A stretch of 64,000 nt of DNA from Enoplolaimus lenunculus (GCA_030248215.1 JASANG010003213.1:89501-153500), one strand, 5' to 3'; numbered from the stretch's first letter, positions 22,498 to 35,104 are shown. A program made the numbers and translations. The notes: a model not told the origin generated them from the sequence alone.

Positions 22498-23170
22498 GGT
22501 CCCGTATTCTCAAATGTGTGTAGCACCTATCATCACCAGTTAGTAATAAATCTTGTCGTTTTTCAACTTGTTGAAAGGTCGGGTTCGAAATTCAGCACAT
22601 TTTTTATTTGATTTGTCCTATTTTTCTGCCAATTTTAAGCGAAGCAATTATAGAGGAATTCGTCAGTTTTGAAAACTTGTTGAATGGTCGGGTTCGAAAT
22701 TCAGCACATTTTTTGTGTTTGATTTGTCCTACTTTTGTGCCAATTTTAAGCTAAGAAATTATAGATGAATTCTACAGTTTTGAAAACTTGTTGCATGGTC
22801 GGGTTCTAAATTCAGCACATTTTTTTGTATTTGATTTGTCCTACTTCTGTGCCAATTTTAAGCTAAGCACTTATAGATGAATTCTACAGTTTTGAAAACT
22901 TGTTGAATGGTCGGGTTCGAAATTCAGCACATTTTTTTGTATTTGATTTGTCCTACTTCTGTGCCAATTTTAAGCTAAGCACTTATAGATGAATTCTACA
23001 GTTTTGAAATCTCGTTGAATGGTCGGGTTCGAAATTCAGCACATGTTTTTGTATTTGATTTGTCCTATTTTTGTGCCAATTTTAAGCTAAGCAATTATAG
23101 AGGAATTCGTCAGTTTAAAAACTGATCGCTAACTAGTGATAGGTGCGATATGCATTTGAGAAGCTGGCCC
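22498..23170. mobile_element. Family A element expanded by an internal tandem array
   Basis: Starts CCCGTATTCTCAAATGTG and ends GATAGGTGCGATATGCATTT then GAGAAGCTGGCCC. It is 673 bp where other copies are about 220, because the core is repeated five times (see 22570-23118). Confidence 0.7.
22570..23118. repeat. 109-112-bp tandem repeat, five copies
   Basis: GGTCGGGTTC at 22577, 22686, 22797, 22909 and 23021. The unit holds AAATTCAGCACATTTTTT and TTTGATTTGTCCTACTT, which is the single-copy core of family A. Confidence 0.85.
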
Positions 23171-23175
23171 TAGAT

Positions 23176-23392
23176 CCCGTATTTTCAAATGTGTGTAGCA
23201 CTTATCTCTAGCTGATAGTAGGTTTTGTAGCATTCAAATCAGTTTCCCGATGAGCTTTGAAATTCAGCACCTTTTTTACGTTCAATCAATGCTGCTAATT
23301 CTGTGCCAATTTTGAGAACCGCGATTGCAGAAGTTCGTCAGTTTGACAACCTATTACTAATTGGTGATATATGCATCTTCGAAAATGGGCCC
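23176..23392. mobile_element. Family A element
   Basis: CCCGTATTTTCAAATGTGTG to TATGCATCTTCGAAAATGGG, about 217 bp, directly following the expanded copy. Confidence 0.65.
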
Positions 23393-23476
23393 AAACCGAC
23401 GTGTCTAAATTTTTGTTGCTTCGTCAAATATAAACCTTCAAACTCTCAGCTGTTGCTATGCTTAGTTTGTGAGCTA

Positions 23477-23894
23477 GTGTAGTGACCCGAATAAGAGGGG
23501 GGAGTGATATTTATTTGGCGTCTCCAGAGGGTATCCCTCCTGTATTTATTTTTAACCCACGCTCTACCACCCTTCGTTACTGAAATATATCCGGTACTGC
23601 AACTGTCCGTTGAATTATACGTTTATTTGTCCTTTTCAAAAGCTTGAGCGGTTATGCAAGGTTATACTTAGGAATGTACTTTCAAAATTTAAGTACGCTT
23701 TAAAATTTCAAACTCAAATTATTTCATCATGGAGTCATGTATGTGCTACAGTTAGGGACAATTGACATTTATCGACTCTAATTATGGTTTAGGGACTCTA
23801 TCCTCTTACGGACTCTTAGGAATACGGACTCCTATTGATTGAGACCCAAAATGGGACCCCTCTCATTACCCCCTTCTTATTCGGGTCACTACAG
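23477..23894. mobile_element. Family B element, full length
   Basis: GTGTAGTGACCCGAATAAGA and ATTCGGGTCACTACAG are inverted ends with TA on each side. 418 bp, same interior order as the 18310 copy. Confidence 0.8.
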
Positions 23895-25046
23895 TAGTGA
23901 GTTTTTTCATTCATTTCTAAGCCGAAAACTTAATTGAAAGGCTAAAAACAGGAACATCAGTGACGCATCCAAAAATTTTTGACGTAAGCGGCACGAAATA
24001 TAATGTTGAAAAAAGCTGACTAGTCAAACGAGCTAGAAGCCTAACGCACTTTAGTGCTAAATATTACTGGAAAATTAGTGCACAGCATATATTCTCTAGC
24101 TGAAAGCACCTGCCTAATAGAGCGAAGCACTGCTCCAGTGCCTCCTACGTACGAAGTTCCATGTGGAACACCCGTAAATAGCCATGGGGCTGAAAGCTGT
24201 GGGAGGTTAGCTGATGCCACGTCAATTTTAGCTGAAACGATACGTTTAACCCTTTCTTTTACCGGTTTGATATATATATGTATGTATTTATTTATTTATA
24301 TATATCTATATATATTTATATATATACATATATATAATCAGCAAAGAAAGTGGATATTAATTCTGGTTAAGATCCGCAAAGGAACCCATCCTAGCAGCCC
24401 AGAAGTATATCAATTTCCACGCCAAAAACTACTTATAAATCCTGATAATTGAATGGTTCATCTCTTGAAAACCTACAATCTATATTATTAAAGCTGGAAT
24501 GCCTCACATGATTAATTTTGGGCAGCTTTCTAACTGTTCTTTTCAAATTTCGAAACCAAGAACAGTACATACATATACGTGAATTAATTTACATAGCTAC
24601 GAATATATACCGATAAGCAGGCGCGAAACGTTTAATGCAACGAAAGCACACGGACGCTAGCCTAAATACGACAAGTAGGGTTAGAAATGTTGCAACCACA
24701 TTCAGTAGTTATTATTTATTGTCGATTTTAAGCATTCTCTCATGTATACTGAAGTTTTAATCTCTTGTAAGGAAATGCAATGTTATTCTCATACGGTCCT
24801 TGTTCAGTTCCCACAGATGGGTGCGCCTCCTTTTAACATTCGACACACCCCCTTGAAATTTTTGTACAGGGGTTCCCCCACATGCCATATCATGGAACGC
24901 AGCCCACTTTTCCAAATTTCTGACAACGCCCATGGGGATACCATAAGACTTCCTTTCATTGCCTCCTCACAGTCAGTTGGCTTCCGACGGCACTGTCCCT
25001 CTGTAGGGATTTTCCATGTGGAAAAAATATTAATCATAAACAAATT
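23895..25046. other. Intronic stretch with a TA microsatellite, no gene recognised
   Basis: A TATATA-rich run at 24272-24340. A 132-codon frame over 24054-24452 reads through the microsatellite and shows no domain or splice support. Confidence 0.45.
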
Positions 25047-25205
25047 GGCTCATGTTACTTTAAGGGGCGTCCAGGTTTCTGGCGGGTCTATAAAATAGTG
25101 GGTTTTGATTCTAGATTACACTTTTTTTACTTAGGCCTAGGCTTTAGGCTTTGGCTTATGGAATACGCTTAATCTACTGTTACGCCCCTTAAACTAACAT
25201 TGGTC
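25047..25205. mobile_element. Family H element
   Basis: TACTTTAAGGGGCGTCCAGG at one end and ATCTACTGTTACGCCCCTTA at the other with a short TTAGGC run. No clear target duplication. Confidence 0.65.
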
Positions 25206-26451
25206 AGAAAATGCATGAAAAAAGGTCCAATTTAAATTTCAAACTAAAATTCTCATGCCTAATGCAAATATTGGCCCGAGACACGTCAGATGTACACAAG
25301 CATACAGTATTTGATTTGCGTTTTGTTTTATTTGCATTTCGGTTTAACATTAATGCTTATTAATGTTTATTTTAAGCTAATTGAAATTTCAATGTACACT
25401 ACAGTGGCGGATCCAAAAATTTCTAACGAGGGTATCACAGTGAAAGAATGTTCGCGAGTGAAACCACCTTAGAATCTCTTCTGGCGTTTTAGTACTCAAT
25501 ATTAAAACAAAATTTTGGTTTTGATCCGTTTGCCGAGGCCTGACTTGGTTCAGTCCCTGGTTAGCTAGTGTTTGCGGGTAAACTAAAATGCTAATAGAAG
25601 GCAACTGACAGCAAATATCATGGTTCTAGCATTGATTTGCTATTAACAGCAGGAAGGATTCTAAATTAAATGTGACGAAAATTGCCAGATCTTTTCGAAA
25701 ATCAAGAACTTGCAGAAGCTATTTAGCTAGAAAACACATTGTTATAGTTTTCAGATGAACAATATTTTTCGCGAAGTTTCTGTCACGACAGGGCACTGGG
25801 AGGGGAGGCATTTATCAGTCCCCCCTCATATCTGCATGAATTCACTGCTAAATCGTAAGTTTAATTTCAGGAGGAACATGGGGGTCTTTTGCTAAAAATG
25901 CGGACCTAAAAATTTTCTAGGCGTCTAAAATTTTTCTGAGGGTTCGGCTTATACGAGTCCGTAGCCAGACAAGGCCAACGGGCCGAACCTCTTCTACAAA
26001 TACTCCACCATCCTAGAAAAGTTTCAAATTTGCTCTTAAGTCATCGCTAATCCTTTATATGCCCCACCGATAATTTTTTAGCCCTAGCAAGATTAGCTGG
26101 CCATAGGCTTGGGTTTATACAACCCGCGCACCTTTAGTTGCGGCTCTGCTCGGAACGTTTCTGAAGGTTGTTTGGTATTTGGAAACTTTGAAAAAATAAT
26201 TATTTTTTCCGAAAATATCGTAAACTGCAATCGCAGTTGCAATGCAGTGTAAACTATGTAATTGCATTGTAACTGCAATAAATAGCAAATGCAATCGTTT
26301 TAACTGTATTATTGCTTCATTTTTTTATTTGAAACTCGTTTGCCCCGTAAAGTTAAAGGGCAAACTTTTTGCCAAAATATGGTTGGTATGTTTGCTTGCA
26401 ATCTATATATAATATAATGTATATATGTATATATGTATATATATGTATATA
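25206..26451. other. Intronic stretch with fragments of families C and L
   Basis: A family-C start (ACAGTGGCGGATCCAAAAA, 25401) and a family-L copy (about 25967-26113, CTAGCAAGATTAGCTGGCCA) are present. Nothing coding. Confidence 0.45.
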
Positions 26452-26452
26452 T
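26399..26452. repeat. TATATG microsatellite
   Basis: ATGTATATATGTATATAT-type run directly abutting a family-E half copy. Confidence 0.8.
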
Positions 26453-26584
26453 ACTGCAAAAATGGTGAGTCAAATTGACTATCTCCGAAATAGGCTTTTC
26501 CGGACTACACGAACGGAGTCAAACTCGACTCCGACAGAGTCAAATTCGACTCACCCAAGTCGCTCAGTGAGTCGAATTTACTTC
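26452..26584. mobile_element. Family E element, half copy
   Basis: CTGCAAAAATGGTGAGTCAA, CTCCGAAATAGGCTTTTC and GAGTCAAATTCGACTCAC; the second arm is absent. Confidence 0.6.
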
Positions 26585-26887
26585 ATATATTCAAATATCC
26601 GGTTTTATACCTTGATATATGTATATTTGAGTATGTGACTATCGTTATTCTCGAATAGCATCAACGTGTTTTTAGTACATACAGGTTTACATCTAAAGCG
26701 TATTAAGTCTTAGCCTAAGCTTAAATCCTATAACCAGCGAATGTCCAAGAAATACACCTGTATACTTAGCCATGTCTAGCACCTATTCGCCTAAAGCTTA
26801 AACCACCGAATTAAACTTTTATTTATATTCTGTTAAGTTTTAATCGCTGACTGCTATAACCTTTCAGAGAGCGATTGGGATCTTTTC

Positions 26888-27335
26888 GGCTACCCCCCAG
26901 GGCCCGCGTTTGCCCAAAAGTGGTCGGAGTTTGAAAATTTTTGCATATTTGAGCTTCTCATAGCCTCCCCATAATCATTCCAAGGCCAAATTTGTATTTT
27001 TGAAATATTCGATTTTTAAGGTGGGACTCAAAAAAAATTTGTCAAAAAACAAATTATATATACATGCATTTTCTGCAGCATGCGGAGCTAAGTCCAACGG
27101 TGTTAATTTTTTGTAATCAGACGATTTCTTAACGAATTTGGCAGCGCGCCAAATCAGTTTTTGGGTCTCAATGGGGGACCTTTGGACCTCTTAAAAATTG
27201 AATTTTTCAAAAATACAAATTTGGCCATTGAATTATTAGCGGGAGGCCATGAAATGCTCAAATATATATAAATTTTCAAAATCCGACCACTTTTGGGCAA
27301 ACGCGATCTGTGGGGGATACCCCCCTACGAATGTA
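26888..27335. mobile_element. Palindromic element (about 450 bp)
   Basis: GCGTTTGCCCAAAAGTGGTC and CAAATTTGTATTTTTGAAAT on the left are mirrored by ATTTTTCAAAAATACAAATT and GACCACTTTTGGGCAAACGC on the right. Fragments of the same arm lie at 48325 and 53085. Confidence 0.7.
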
Positions 27336-28267
27336 CGAAAGTGATCGATACTTTGTTCCATGCACGAACAAAGGGAACAGTTGTGAACAGATGCCAAATT
27401 GACATCTGGTGTCACGTTTTGTCTTATAAAATTCAGAAAAACGACTGAGGTTATAACTTTTTTCACACATTTAACAACCAACCTATTTTAAGGCTTAAAT
27501 GTGCTTAAAAAGTGTATTTTTGACCGGCATCATGGTTTTTCAGGGTCGGATTCATGGTGTTTACAAAAGAGTGGGTGGGTCAAATTGTTTGGCGTTAACT
27601 TTTTGCACAAGTTTTCCGGTCAATGTTACTTTTAGGGTAGTAGTTTAGTTTCCCTGCACACAGAAATACAACCATAGAAACTCATCAACAATAGATTTTA
27701 ACCAATTTTTATAATGCAGCATTCAGAATATAAAATTTACCCATACCACCAAATGAGTCATTAGGTAAAAGTTAACACGTGACAAAGTTGAAATTTGTCA
27801 CGCGTTAACCTTTACCCTGACACTTTTTTCTGTTGACCCTACCCTGACAGTTTTTTCTGTTGACCCTACCCTAACGCTTGTCACAAACTCAGTGAACTAG
27901 CGTATAAATTTGCTTTGAGACACAGGGTTATCTTTAAGTTCGATACCATACCATCAGATCTATTTATCTATACAGAATTAGCTTTAATTAGAAATTTACC
28001 GACAAAAAACTTTCCAAAATTGGACACGAAAACGTTTTTGAAATAAATTGAAAAATATTTTCATTAAAAATACAACAGGCACACGCAAGCGAACAACGTC
28101 AGAACCAGGTGATAAATACTGGTTAAGCCTTAGTTTTGACACTATTTATCAATGTTTTAGCTGTGTCATTTTTGCTAATCACGTTCGCATGTTCAGTCGT
28201 TAAGACTTTAACCCATTTCTGCATAGAGTATACTATGAGCAACACTGCACAAACTGCCCGCAAAATA

Positions 28268-28544
28268 TTAACCCTTTCTCATTTGAATATTTTCAATTTT
28301 ATATGAGATGTAATTTCAAGGTAAGATTCGATCCCTAGTCTCATTGAAGGGAGGCGTTTACGATAACCACTGAGCTATAGGAGCTTGAAGCTCGAGCCCG
28401 AGAGGGCTACAGCGTCTTGTGGCGATTTTGCACTGCGCATATATGTTAGAATTGTTAAACACTGCTCACAGTGAATGTGTTGCTCATATAAAATATTACT
28501 TGTACTATAGTTGCTCATATATACTCTATGAGTTAAAGGATTAA
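28268..28544 (-). mobile_element. Family I element with intact A and B boxes
   Basis: TTAACCCTTTCTCATTTGAA to AGTTAAAGGATTAA. On the minus strand TAGCTCAGTGG (A box) and GATCGAATC (B box) are well matched. An extra end fragment lies just before it (28208-28245). Confidence 0.7.
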
Positions 28545-28674
28545 TACAAACTGCGTAGTGTTTAACAATTATTTAGCCAAGTTCAAAATATCCACAATAT
28601 GTGAAAGCCACCCTCAGGGCTCGAAGGTCTAGCTCATATGTGTGACTGGCGATAATGAGCACATTCATTGTAAA

Positions 28675-28917
28675 TTCCAGTGAGTTGATTTTAACTCAGA
28701 ATGAGTTGAATTACTCAGTCTGAGTTAGGACCATCAGAACTCAGACCTTTGAGTTGATTCAGTTTACTCTGAGTTAATTAACCAACTCACAGAGAGTCAA
28801 CTCAACTCATAGTGAGAATCTACTGAACTCAATGTAAGTTGATGTTTACTGATATTAATTCAGAAATCATCAACTCGCTAGCTGAATTGATTGATCAACT
28901 CATTGGAATTTACAGTG
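28675..28917. mobile_element. Family F element
   Basis: CATTGTAAATTCCAGTGAGT and CTCATTGGAATTTACAGTG are inverted; the interior is TGAGTT/AACTCA repeats. About 243 bp. Confidence 0.75.
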
Positions 28918-29798
28918 TTCAAATGCACATATTCTCAAATGTGTGTAGTACCTATTATCAGTTAGTTTTAGATCTATTATCTTTCCAACCAATGAATGAA
29001 GAGCTTCAAAATTCAGCATATTATTCGCATTTGATTTGTCCTACTTTTGTGCCAAATTCGCAATCCTGAAAACCCATCGTTTAGCCGGTGTTATGTGGGA
29101 CTCACGTTATAACCGGGGCAGGCGGGACACGGTTTGTCCCATGTTGATTTGACGTCAACGTTAAAATTCGGGTTCTTAAATCGGATCAACAGACAAAATT
29201 AGAATGTCATATGACATTAGCTCACCGACCACCTCTCTCAAATGATCATTGTGTACCAGAGACGGTATGTCACGTGATACTCTGGAACATTTACGCGATA
29301 TCATATGATATTCCAAAATTTTAACGAATATTATATGATATTCAACAGGACAGTGTGATCTTTGGGTGCCGATAAATGGAAGGAAAGTTGAACGGCACAA
29401 AGCATAGATGTGCTTTAAACACAAATTACATGCCTGCAAAACGTTTTCGAACCTAAATCGCTTACAACCACAGCTTAATAATTCAAAAATTCAAATTTTA
29501 CATTCTAGTATCATATGATATTCAACCGGACTATTTGGGTATGTTACCTCAAGTATGCAGACATTTGAAAATATATGATATTCGCAGACAATACCTCGAA
29601 TATTATATGATATTGAAGAACAAAAGGTGACCTAAACATGATAATAGCAGACAAGTACGAATTTTTGAATACGATATGTGGTATACAAGCAGATTAAATG
29701 TTACCCAATAGTGTAATAGGGACAAAACGTGTCCCAAGCTGCCCCGGTTATAACGTGAACCCTGCATTAGATGCTATACGCATTTGAGAATGCGGAAC
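28918..29798. mobile_element. Family A element interrupted by the 29094-29766 insertion
   Basis: The left part (ATTCTCAAATGTGTGTAGTA ... GTTTAGCCGGTGTTA) and right part (TTAGATGCTATACGCATTTG) join into a normal family-A arm once the insertion and one TTA are removed. Confidence 0.75.
29094..29766. mobile_element. 673-bp PIF/Harbinger-like element with TTA duplication
   Basis: TIRs of about 28 bp: left TGTGGGACTCACGTTATAAC, right end inverted TGCAGGGTTCACGTTATAAC, both continuing CGGGGCAG. Flanked by TTA at 29091-29093 and 29767-29769. Three-base TWA duplications are typical of PIF/Harbinger. The interior has repeated ATCATATGATATTC blocks and no transposase frame. Confidence 0.85.
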
Positions 29799-31344
29799 CC
29801 AGCCCTGATACAAATTAAATACCCTATTTAGCGTTAGCCCGATGGTTTAAAAGTTACAAGACGTATGACCAACTGGCAGGGAGCCGAAGGTCAACGAAAC
29901 TTGCCGGAGCCGCAGGTGAGGAGAATTTGGTGGTAAAATGATGGTTAATTAGTTAATTTTAGCCCATATCTGCAATTAAGTTGTAAAGCTGTTTGGTGTT
30001 ACGCTTAAATTGTCTGCGAAATTTCGACAATTCTTTGCTGAAAATTGTGACAAATATAAAACGAAACGTGCTCGGCTAAACAGATAAATTGTGCAAAATT
30101 ATGCAAAATTTTACTACCGAAATTGCCGGAACCTCCAGCAAAAACTGTACCAGAACCGGAAGCCGATTTTCTGCCGGAGCTCGGAGCCGGAGGCAGACCT
30201 CCGGTTGTACCCTGGCAACTGGTGATAGGTGCTACACACATTTAACAATGCCGGTTCTATGTCACTATGTAGACAGCTTAATATTACCCACCGATTTCAA
30301 AAAGAACCCTAGCGAACAGTTTTAAGGCAGCCTAAAATGCTAAACGCGGTTATCATTAAAAACGGTATGGGTTAATTTTTAATCTTATATATCAAGTTGG
30401 CTTCTATGATGGTAATATTATCACAAAAGGTTAACGTATATGTACGAACCAGCTGGTAAAAACAGAGAAATGACAAAAAATAGCCGTATACCTAGATCTA
30501 CTATGAAACGCGGAAACGGGTGAAATAGTATAGGCACGTTTTGGGGTCCCTCGAAAAAACGCGTATTCGTGGGTGGAAATATTTCCACCCCTGAAATGAA
30601 CCTTCGACAAGCTATACAATAACCTGCTGGATTGTAGAGGTCGAAAAGAATTTTTCTCTCGCTTGCAAACAAAACGTTTATAAACAAAGTTGTACCCTTT
30701 GGAAATGAAGTCTTGGTAACAGTCATTGTCCCGTCCAAAGGCCAAAGAACTCTACACACAGAGTGCCGCAAATAACACGGCGTATAAACCGCGAGAGTGT
30801 CATGAAAGCTAATACTGCAACAACGAATGAGAGAGAGAGAGAGTTCTTAGTTTGATTTATAGATACATATCACACAGTCTCTAGCATTAACCGACACATG
30901 TAACAGTCTTTAGCGCTTTTTTTCATATAGTTTCAACTTTGTTTAGACGAAAAAACGAGTGTCAACCCAAACGAATCTAAAGTGGGGGCCCCACCCTGAC
31001 CACAGGTCCCGTCACCCCTGAACAATGATCGGATACGGAACCAGTAAGATAAGCTAATTTTTTTGTATTGAGATTCACTGGTAAGATTGCGTTTGGTTAC
31101 TCGGTCGCTTCGCTCAAGACGCCTTTATTGAGCGGCTTTCAGTCTGAAATTGCGATTCTGCTAAACTGTAGTACCTGAGGTGTATTGTTGAATTTATACA
31201 AATTGACCAATCAAACTCGAGATGTTGTGGCATTGATCTTGCGTATCAAATTGAATGTCTGGTGCAATTCAATCTTACGACGACAAATATCCCGAGTCGA
31301 TATGGTAGTACCACGCAAAACCCGGAACCTACCAGCGACTAAAA
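29799..31344. other. Intronic stretch, CCGGAA-rich fragments and a family A end
   Basis: CGGAAGCCGATTTTCTGCCG and TCGGAGCCGGAGGCAGACCT (about 29870-30210) belong to a dispersed CCGGAA-rich repeat also seen near 40450-40690, 43900-44110, 49820-49910 and 59490-59830. A solo family-A arm is at 30214-30254 and a GA run at 30829-30841. The overlapping frames at 30421-30771 have no recognisable domain. Confidence 0.45.
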
Positions 31345-31533
31345 AGCCACTTTTACTTTTAGGGGCGTAACAGTAGATAAAGCGTGTTCCTATGCCTATG
31401 CTCAATACAGCTTAAGCGTTGCAAAAATGAGTCACTAAGCCTAAGCCTAAGCAAAAATATGTAATCAAGAATCTAAACCTACTCTTTTATGGACTCGCCA
31501 GAAACCTGGACGCCCCTTAAAGTAGCATGCGCC
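31345..31533. mobile_element. Family H element with near-exact 8-bp duplication
   Basis: ACTTTTAGGGGCGTAACAGT to GACGCCCCTTAAAGTAGC, flanked by GACTAAAA (31337-31344) and GACTGAAA (31534-31541). CCTAAG interior. Confidence 0.75.
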
Positions 31534-32661
31534 GACTGAAATATAACAATCGTTACTAAAATTATTTGGTGCTGTACTCAATGTGATGTCACATTTGTCG
31601 GTGTCACTAGGGGTTCAATTGCCTCGCTCCCCCTCGTGAAAACAATTCGACATCATTTATAAATTGCGTGATTTTGGCCGGTTTAATAGCTCCTTCTGAC
31701 CGGAGATGTATACGCGGGAGGGTATCAGGGGTGATATGTCTACTCTCGAAATCTCTGGAGCCACAAGTATAAAGGTTATTTTGAGTAGGGTTTAAAATAG
31801 TATAATACATTTTAAGGGGCAAAAAAATTTCTAGTTCGGTACACATGTTTCCTAAAAGTTTTACTTGAAGTTTATATCACACCGAAATGATTTGTTGGAT
31901 ATGCCACCCCCAGGTCATATATAGAATAAGGCCATAACAGGCAACAAATAGTCTAATGCTTGAGCTACTCTATTACAGTCCCGCAGGAAGACGTTCCGGC
32001 ACTGTTGTGTGCATGGGCCCACCCCGTATGGATGAAACTTTTTGGTTCCAAAATTTACAGTTGCGACTATCAAGGGGGTACCACTCGACCCCCAAAACAT
32101 CTTTCATTTGGACTGTTTTTGCTATTAATTTTGAAACAAACGCTCACGTGATAAGAATATTAACCTTAATTATTTGTCTTTATTTCGTTACTTTGTATTC
32201 AATGTTGCGTATTATTATATTGTTGATTAACGTTCCATAAATAAACATTTTAGAATGCAAGCAAGCAATTCGCCCCATACGTCAGAGCCCCCCCAAAATG
32301 TATAAATCAACAACAAAAATATAGCAAACGGATAGAGATTAAAATGCCGAAAACAGGGACGGATGCTGAAACGTGACATGGGGGTCCCTTATCAGAAAAT
32401 TTTCTATGATAAACTGGTAACAGGTTTCTACCGTTGAAATTTCAACTTTTATGCAACCAAAATTGCGTTTGGCTTCTTGCTCGTTTCGCTCGCGAGTTTT
32501 GTTTCACAATATATATATTGCAAAATACCAACGTCGAAACATTTCCCGTTTCGGGGCTGGCCGAAAAAGAAAGGAATTACGTTATATCTTGGTTCAGATG
32601 ACGTGAAATACTATTTTGAGCATAGTTTAGGCTTATGTAGTATTTTACGCATATATGAGGG
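31534..32661. other. Intronic stretch, a family G end fragment
   Basis: CTACTCTATTACAGTCCCGC at 31964 resembles the subterminal part of family G. The block AATTGCGTTTGGCTTCTTGC is at 32461. No exon recognised. Confidence 0.4.
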
Positions 32662-32906
32662 GGCCCATGTAAAGAACACAGCCGGATCGATTTCCGGAGG
32701 GGCTATAATATAATCAGTTTAAGCTTTAGACTAATTTTTGTGATTAGGCTTAGACTTAGGCTTAGGAATAGGCTAATCCATACGCTTAGGCTTCGGCTTA
32801 GGCTTAGACTTAGGAATAGGCTCATCCATACGCTTAGGCTTCGGCTTAGGCTTAGGCTTAGGAATATGCTTATACTACTGTTCCGGCCCTGTCCTATACA
32901 TGGGCC
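32662..32906. mobile_element. Family G element with near-exact 8-bp duplication
   Basis: GGCCCATGTAAAGAACACAG to CTGTCCTATACATGGGCC, flanked by TATGAGGG and TATGAGAG. The interior has two TTAGGC blocks, each starting ATAGGCTCATCCATACGCTT or a close variant. Confidence 0.8.
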
Positions 32907-34118
32907 TATGAGAGGATAGGTTTCATATTAATAAACTGTTGAACAGGAAATTTCAACTGTTAAAGTTATATACCCATTCGAAATGAAATCCTGGCTACGA
33001 TCTTGAGACATTCATGCCTGTTTTTCTGACGATATTTCAGTGATAATAATTTGAATTTTGGTAAATATTTAGTATTTCTTACTGAAATAGAAAGTAACCA
33101 ATTAAAACGTCGTTTGAGTTATATTTTGATTTCTGACCAATGACGCTATTATGACATCATCGGTCGTTTGTTTTGTTTTTGTAATTATATATTTGTTTTC
33201 ATCTCGAAATTTAACCGGATGTTGTTTTTTGTTTCGACGTTTGTTTGAAGTTAAGCCGGATGTTGGTTTTATTTTGAAGTTAAGCCGGATGTTGGTTTTA
33301 TTTTGAAGTTAAACCGGATTTTGGTGTACAAAAAATAGCTCAAATTGGTTTTAACCATATTCCAAATCCAAATAACCTAATTGAGTATGATGATAATTAG
33401 TAAAAGGCTAGCTTGCAAATCTTGCAATCTGTAATGGGTGCATTTGAATTTCCCATGACACAGAACCCATGAGCTCATAACTTTTGAAGTCAACCCTCCC
33501 CCCCGAAAGTGACTTTCTTCTCGTACGCCAAAACAGTACAAAAGTACTTTATCAGCGATTCAAGCTGTCTGAATAATGAATAACTTAGTGTGGGGTTTGG
33601 AAGGAACAACCCCACGCTGCTTAGTGTGTTTTCAAATTGCGGAAGGTTCAATGAAGCCGATGCGTCCACCCCTAAGAGAGCGAAAAAGCACAAAACTGTT
33701 TCAAAAAAGTTTAGTTGTTATAGAAAAATTTTCCTCGTACATTTGTACCCTGGAATTAATAGTAAATAAGGTGCGCTAAACCAGTCATCAAACGCAGTAA
33801 ATAAACGCAATTCACCTCATCGCGTCGCTTTTACACAGTAATAAACATTAAAGATACAGATTTCTGAACTGCTAAAAAGACATGTTTGGTTTCGATGTGT
33901 GTTTTTGCTTGTTTATTCAGAAATTTTGAGAGAATACATACATCCCCATGTATTCCTTTCCCTTCAAATATGTTTCGCTGGCTACGCTCTTTACTGCTGC
34001 ATGTGACAGATGTACGAAAACAATGGTGTTCAGATATTGAAAACATTGATTAAAGATATATTTTCTTACTAAATCATGACGCAATATCGTCCATATATAT
34101 GTCATTGTTGTCCCTGTA
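32907..34118. other. Intronic stretch with a 29-bp tandem repeat, no gene
   Basis: AAGTTAAGCCGGATGTTGGT recurs with a 29-bp period between 33228 and 33318 (about three copies). Short open frames at 33490-33779 overlap on both strands and have no support. Confidence 0.5.
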
Positions 34119-34563
34119 CTGTATTGACCCGAATAAGAGGGGGTGGGTAATAAGAGGGGGTCCCCATTTTGAGACCCAATCAATAGAAGTCCGTATCTAT
34201 AATTAGAGTCCGTAAGCGGATAGAGTCCGTAAACCCTAATTATAGTCCATCAATGTCAATTAACCCTATTTGTAGCGCATAAATGACTCCAGTACAAAAT
34301 AATTTGAGTTCGAAACTTCAATGCGTACTTAGATTTTGAAAGTACATTCCTAAGTATAACCTTGTATTATCGCTCAAGCTATTGACACAAGACAAATAAA
34401 CGTTTAATTCAACGGATAATTGCAGTACCGGATATATATCAGTAACGAACGGCGGCGGAGCGTGTGTTGAAAATAAGTAACAGTCCATAACCGAATAACA
34501 AGGGGGTACCCTCTGGAGAGGCCAAATAAATATCAGTCCCCCGTCTTATTCGGGTCACTACAG
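34119..34563. mobile_element. Family B element, full length, inverted
   Basis: CTGTATTGACCCGAATAAGA and TATTCGGGTCACTACAG with TA on both sides. 445 bp, opposite orientation to the 18310 copy. Confidence 0.8.
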
Positions 34564-34852
34564 TATGTATAATCCCCTGTATATGTATTAATAAATGCCT
34601 CAATATGATGAAATACATTACAAAACCGCCTGTCGGACCCGTAGGGTTCAAGGTTAATAATATAATCTATGTTGCCTATTAACAGCTGTGTCGGTCATAT
34701 CAAGTATAGCGTCTATTATATAACCGCTTTGAATTGCGTTTGTTTGTGCCCGAAAGGTAAACACTTGCCGTTTTGTGTATAATTTGGACGGGGGTACAAA
34801 AGATTTCGCTAGGGGAGGGTCAGGGGTAACATGAGTTGATTGATGCGTACTT

Positions 34853-35100
34853 CATCAAGAGTATGCAACTGGGTACATTCTGTGTAGAAAAGATGCACAC
34901 TGCACGCGTTGCATTTTTGCCTTCCCACCCTTTTGATTACAGGGGGGTACAACCTGTGCGAACCATGACACTTTATGTATCCGGCAACAAATTGCTCCGC
35001 TTATAATTTAATTTAGGGTGATTGTATGTGACAGCGACCCATCAGGGAAGGGGGTCGGCTAAAAACGCAACGCCCGGTCGTATATTTTATACCACGCGAA
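34853..35100. mobile_element. Family S dispersed repeat
   Basis: GCAACTGGGTACATTCTGTG and ACAGGGGGGTACAACCTGTG resemble 50483-50600, and 58090-58220 in reverse. Exact ends not determined; it runs into the 46-bp array. Confidence 0.45.
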
Positions 35101-35104
35101 ACCA

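Noticed and set aside
24054-24452. 132-codon frame as a gene
   Set aside because: Its second half is a TATATA microsatellite and no exon borders or homology are visible.
30421-30771. Two overlapping minus-strand frames of 104 and 116 codons
   Set aside because: Two frames over the same DNA, no recognisable motif, no clear splice borders. Chance open reading is likelier.
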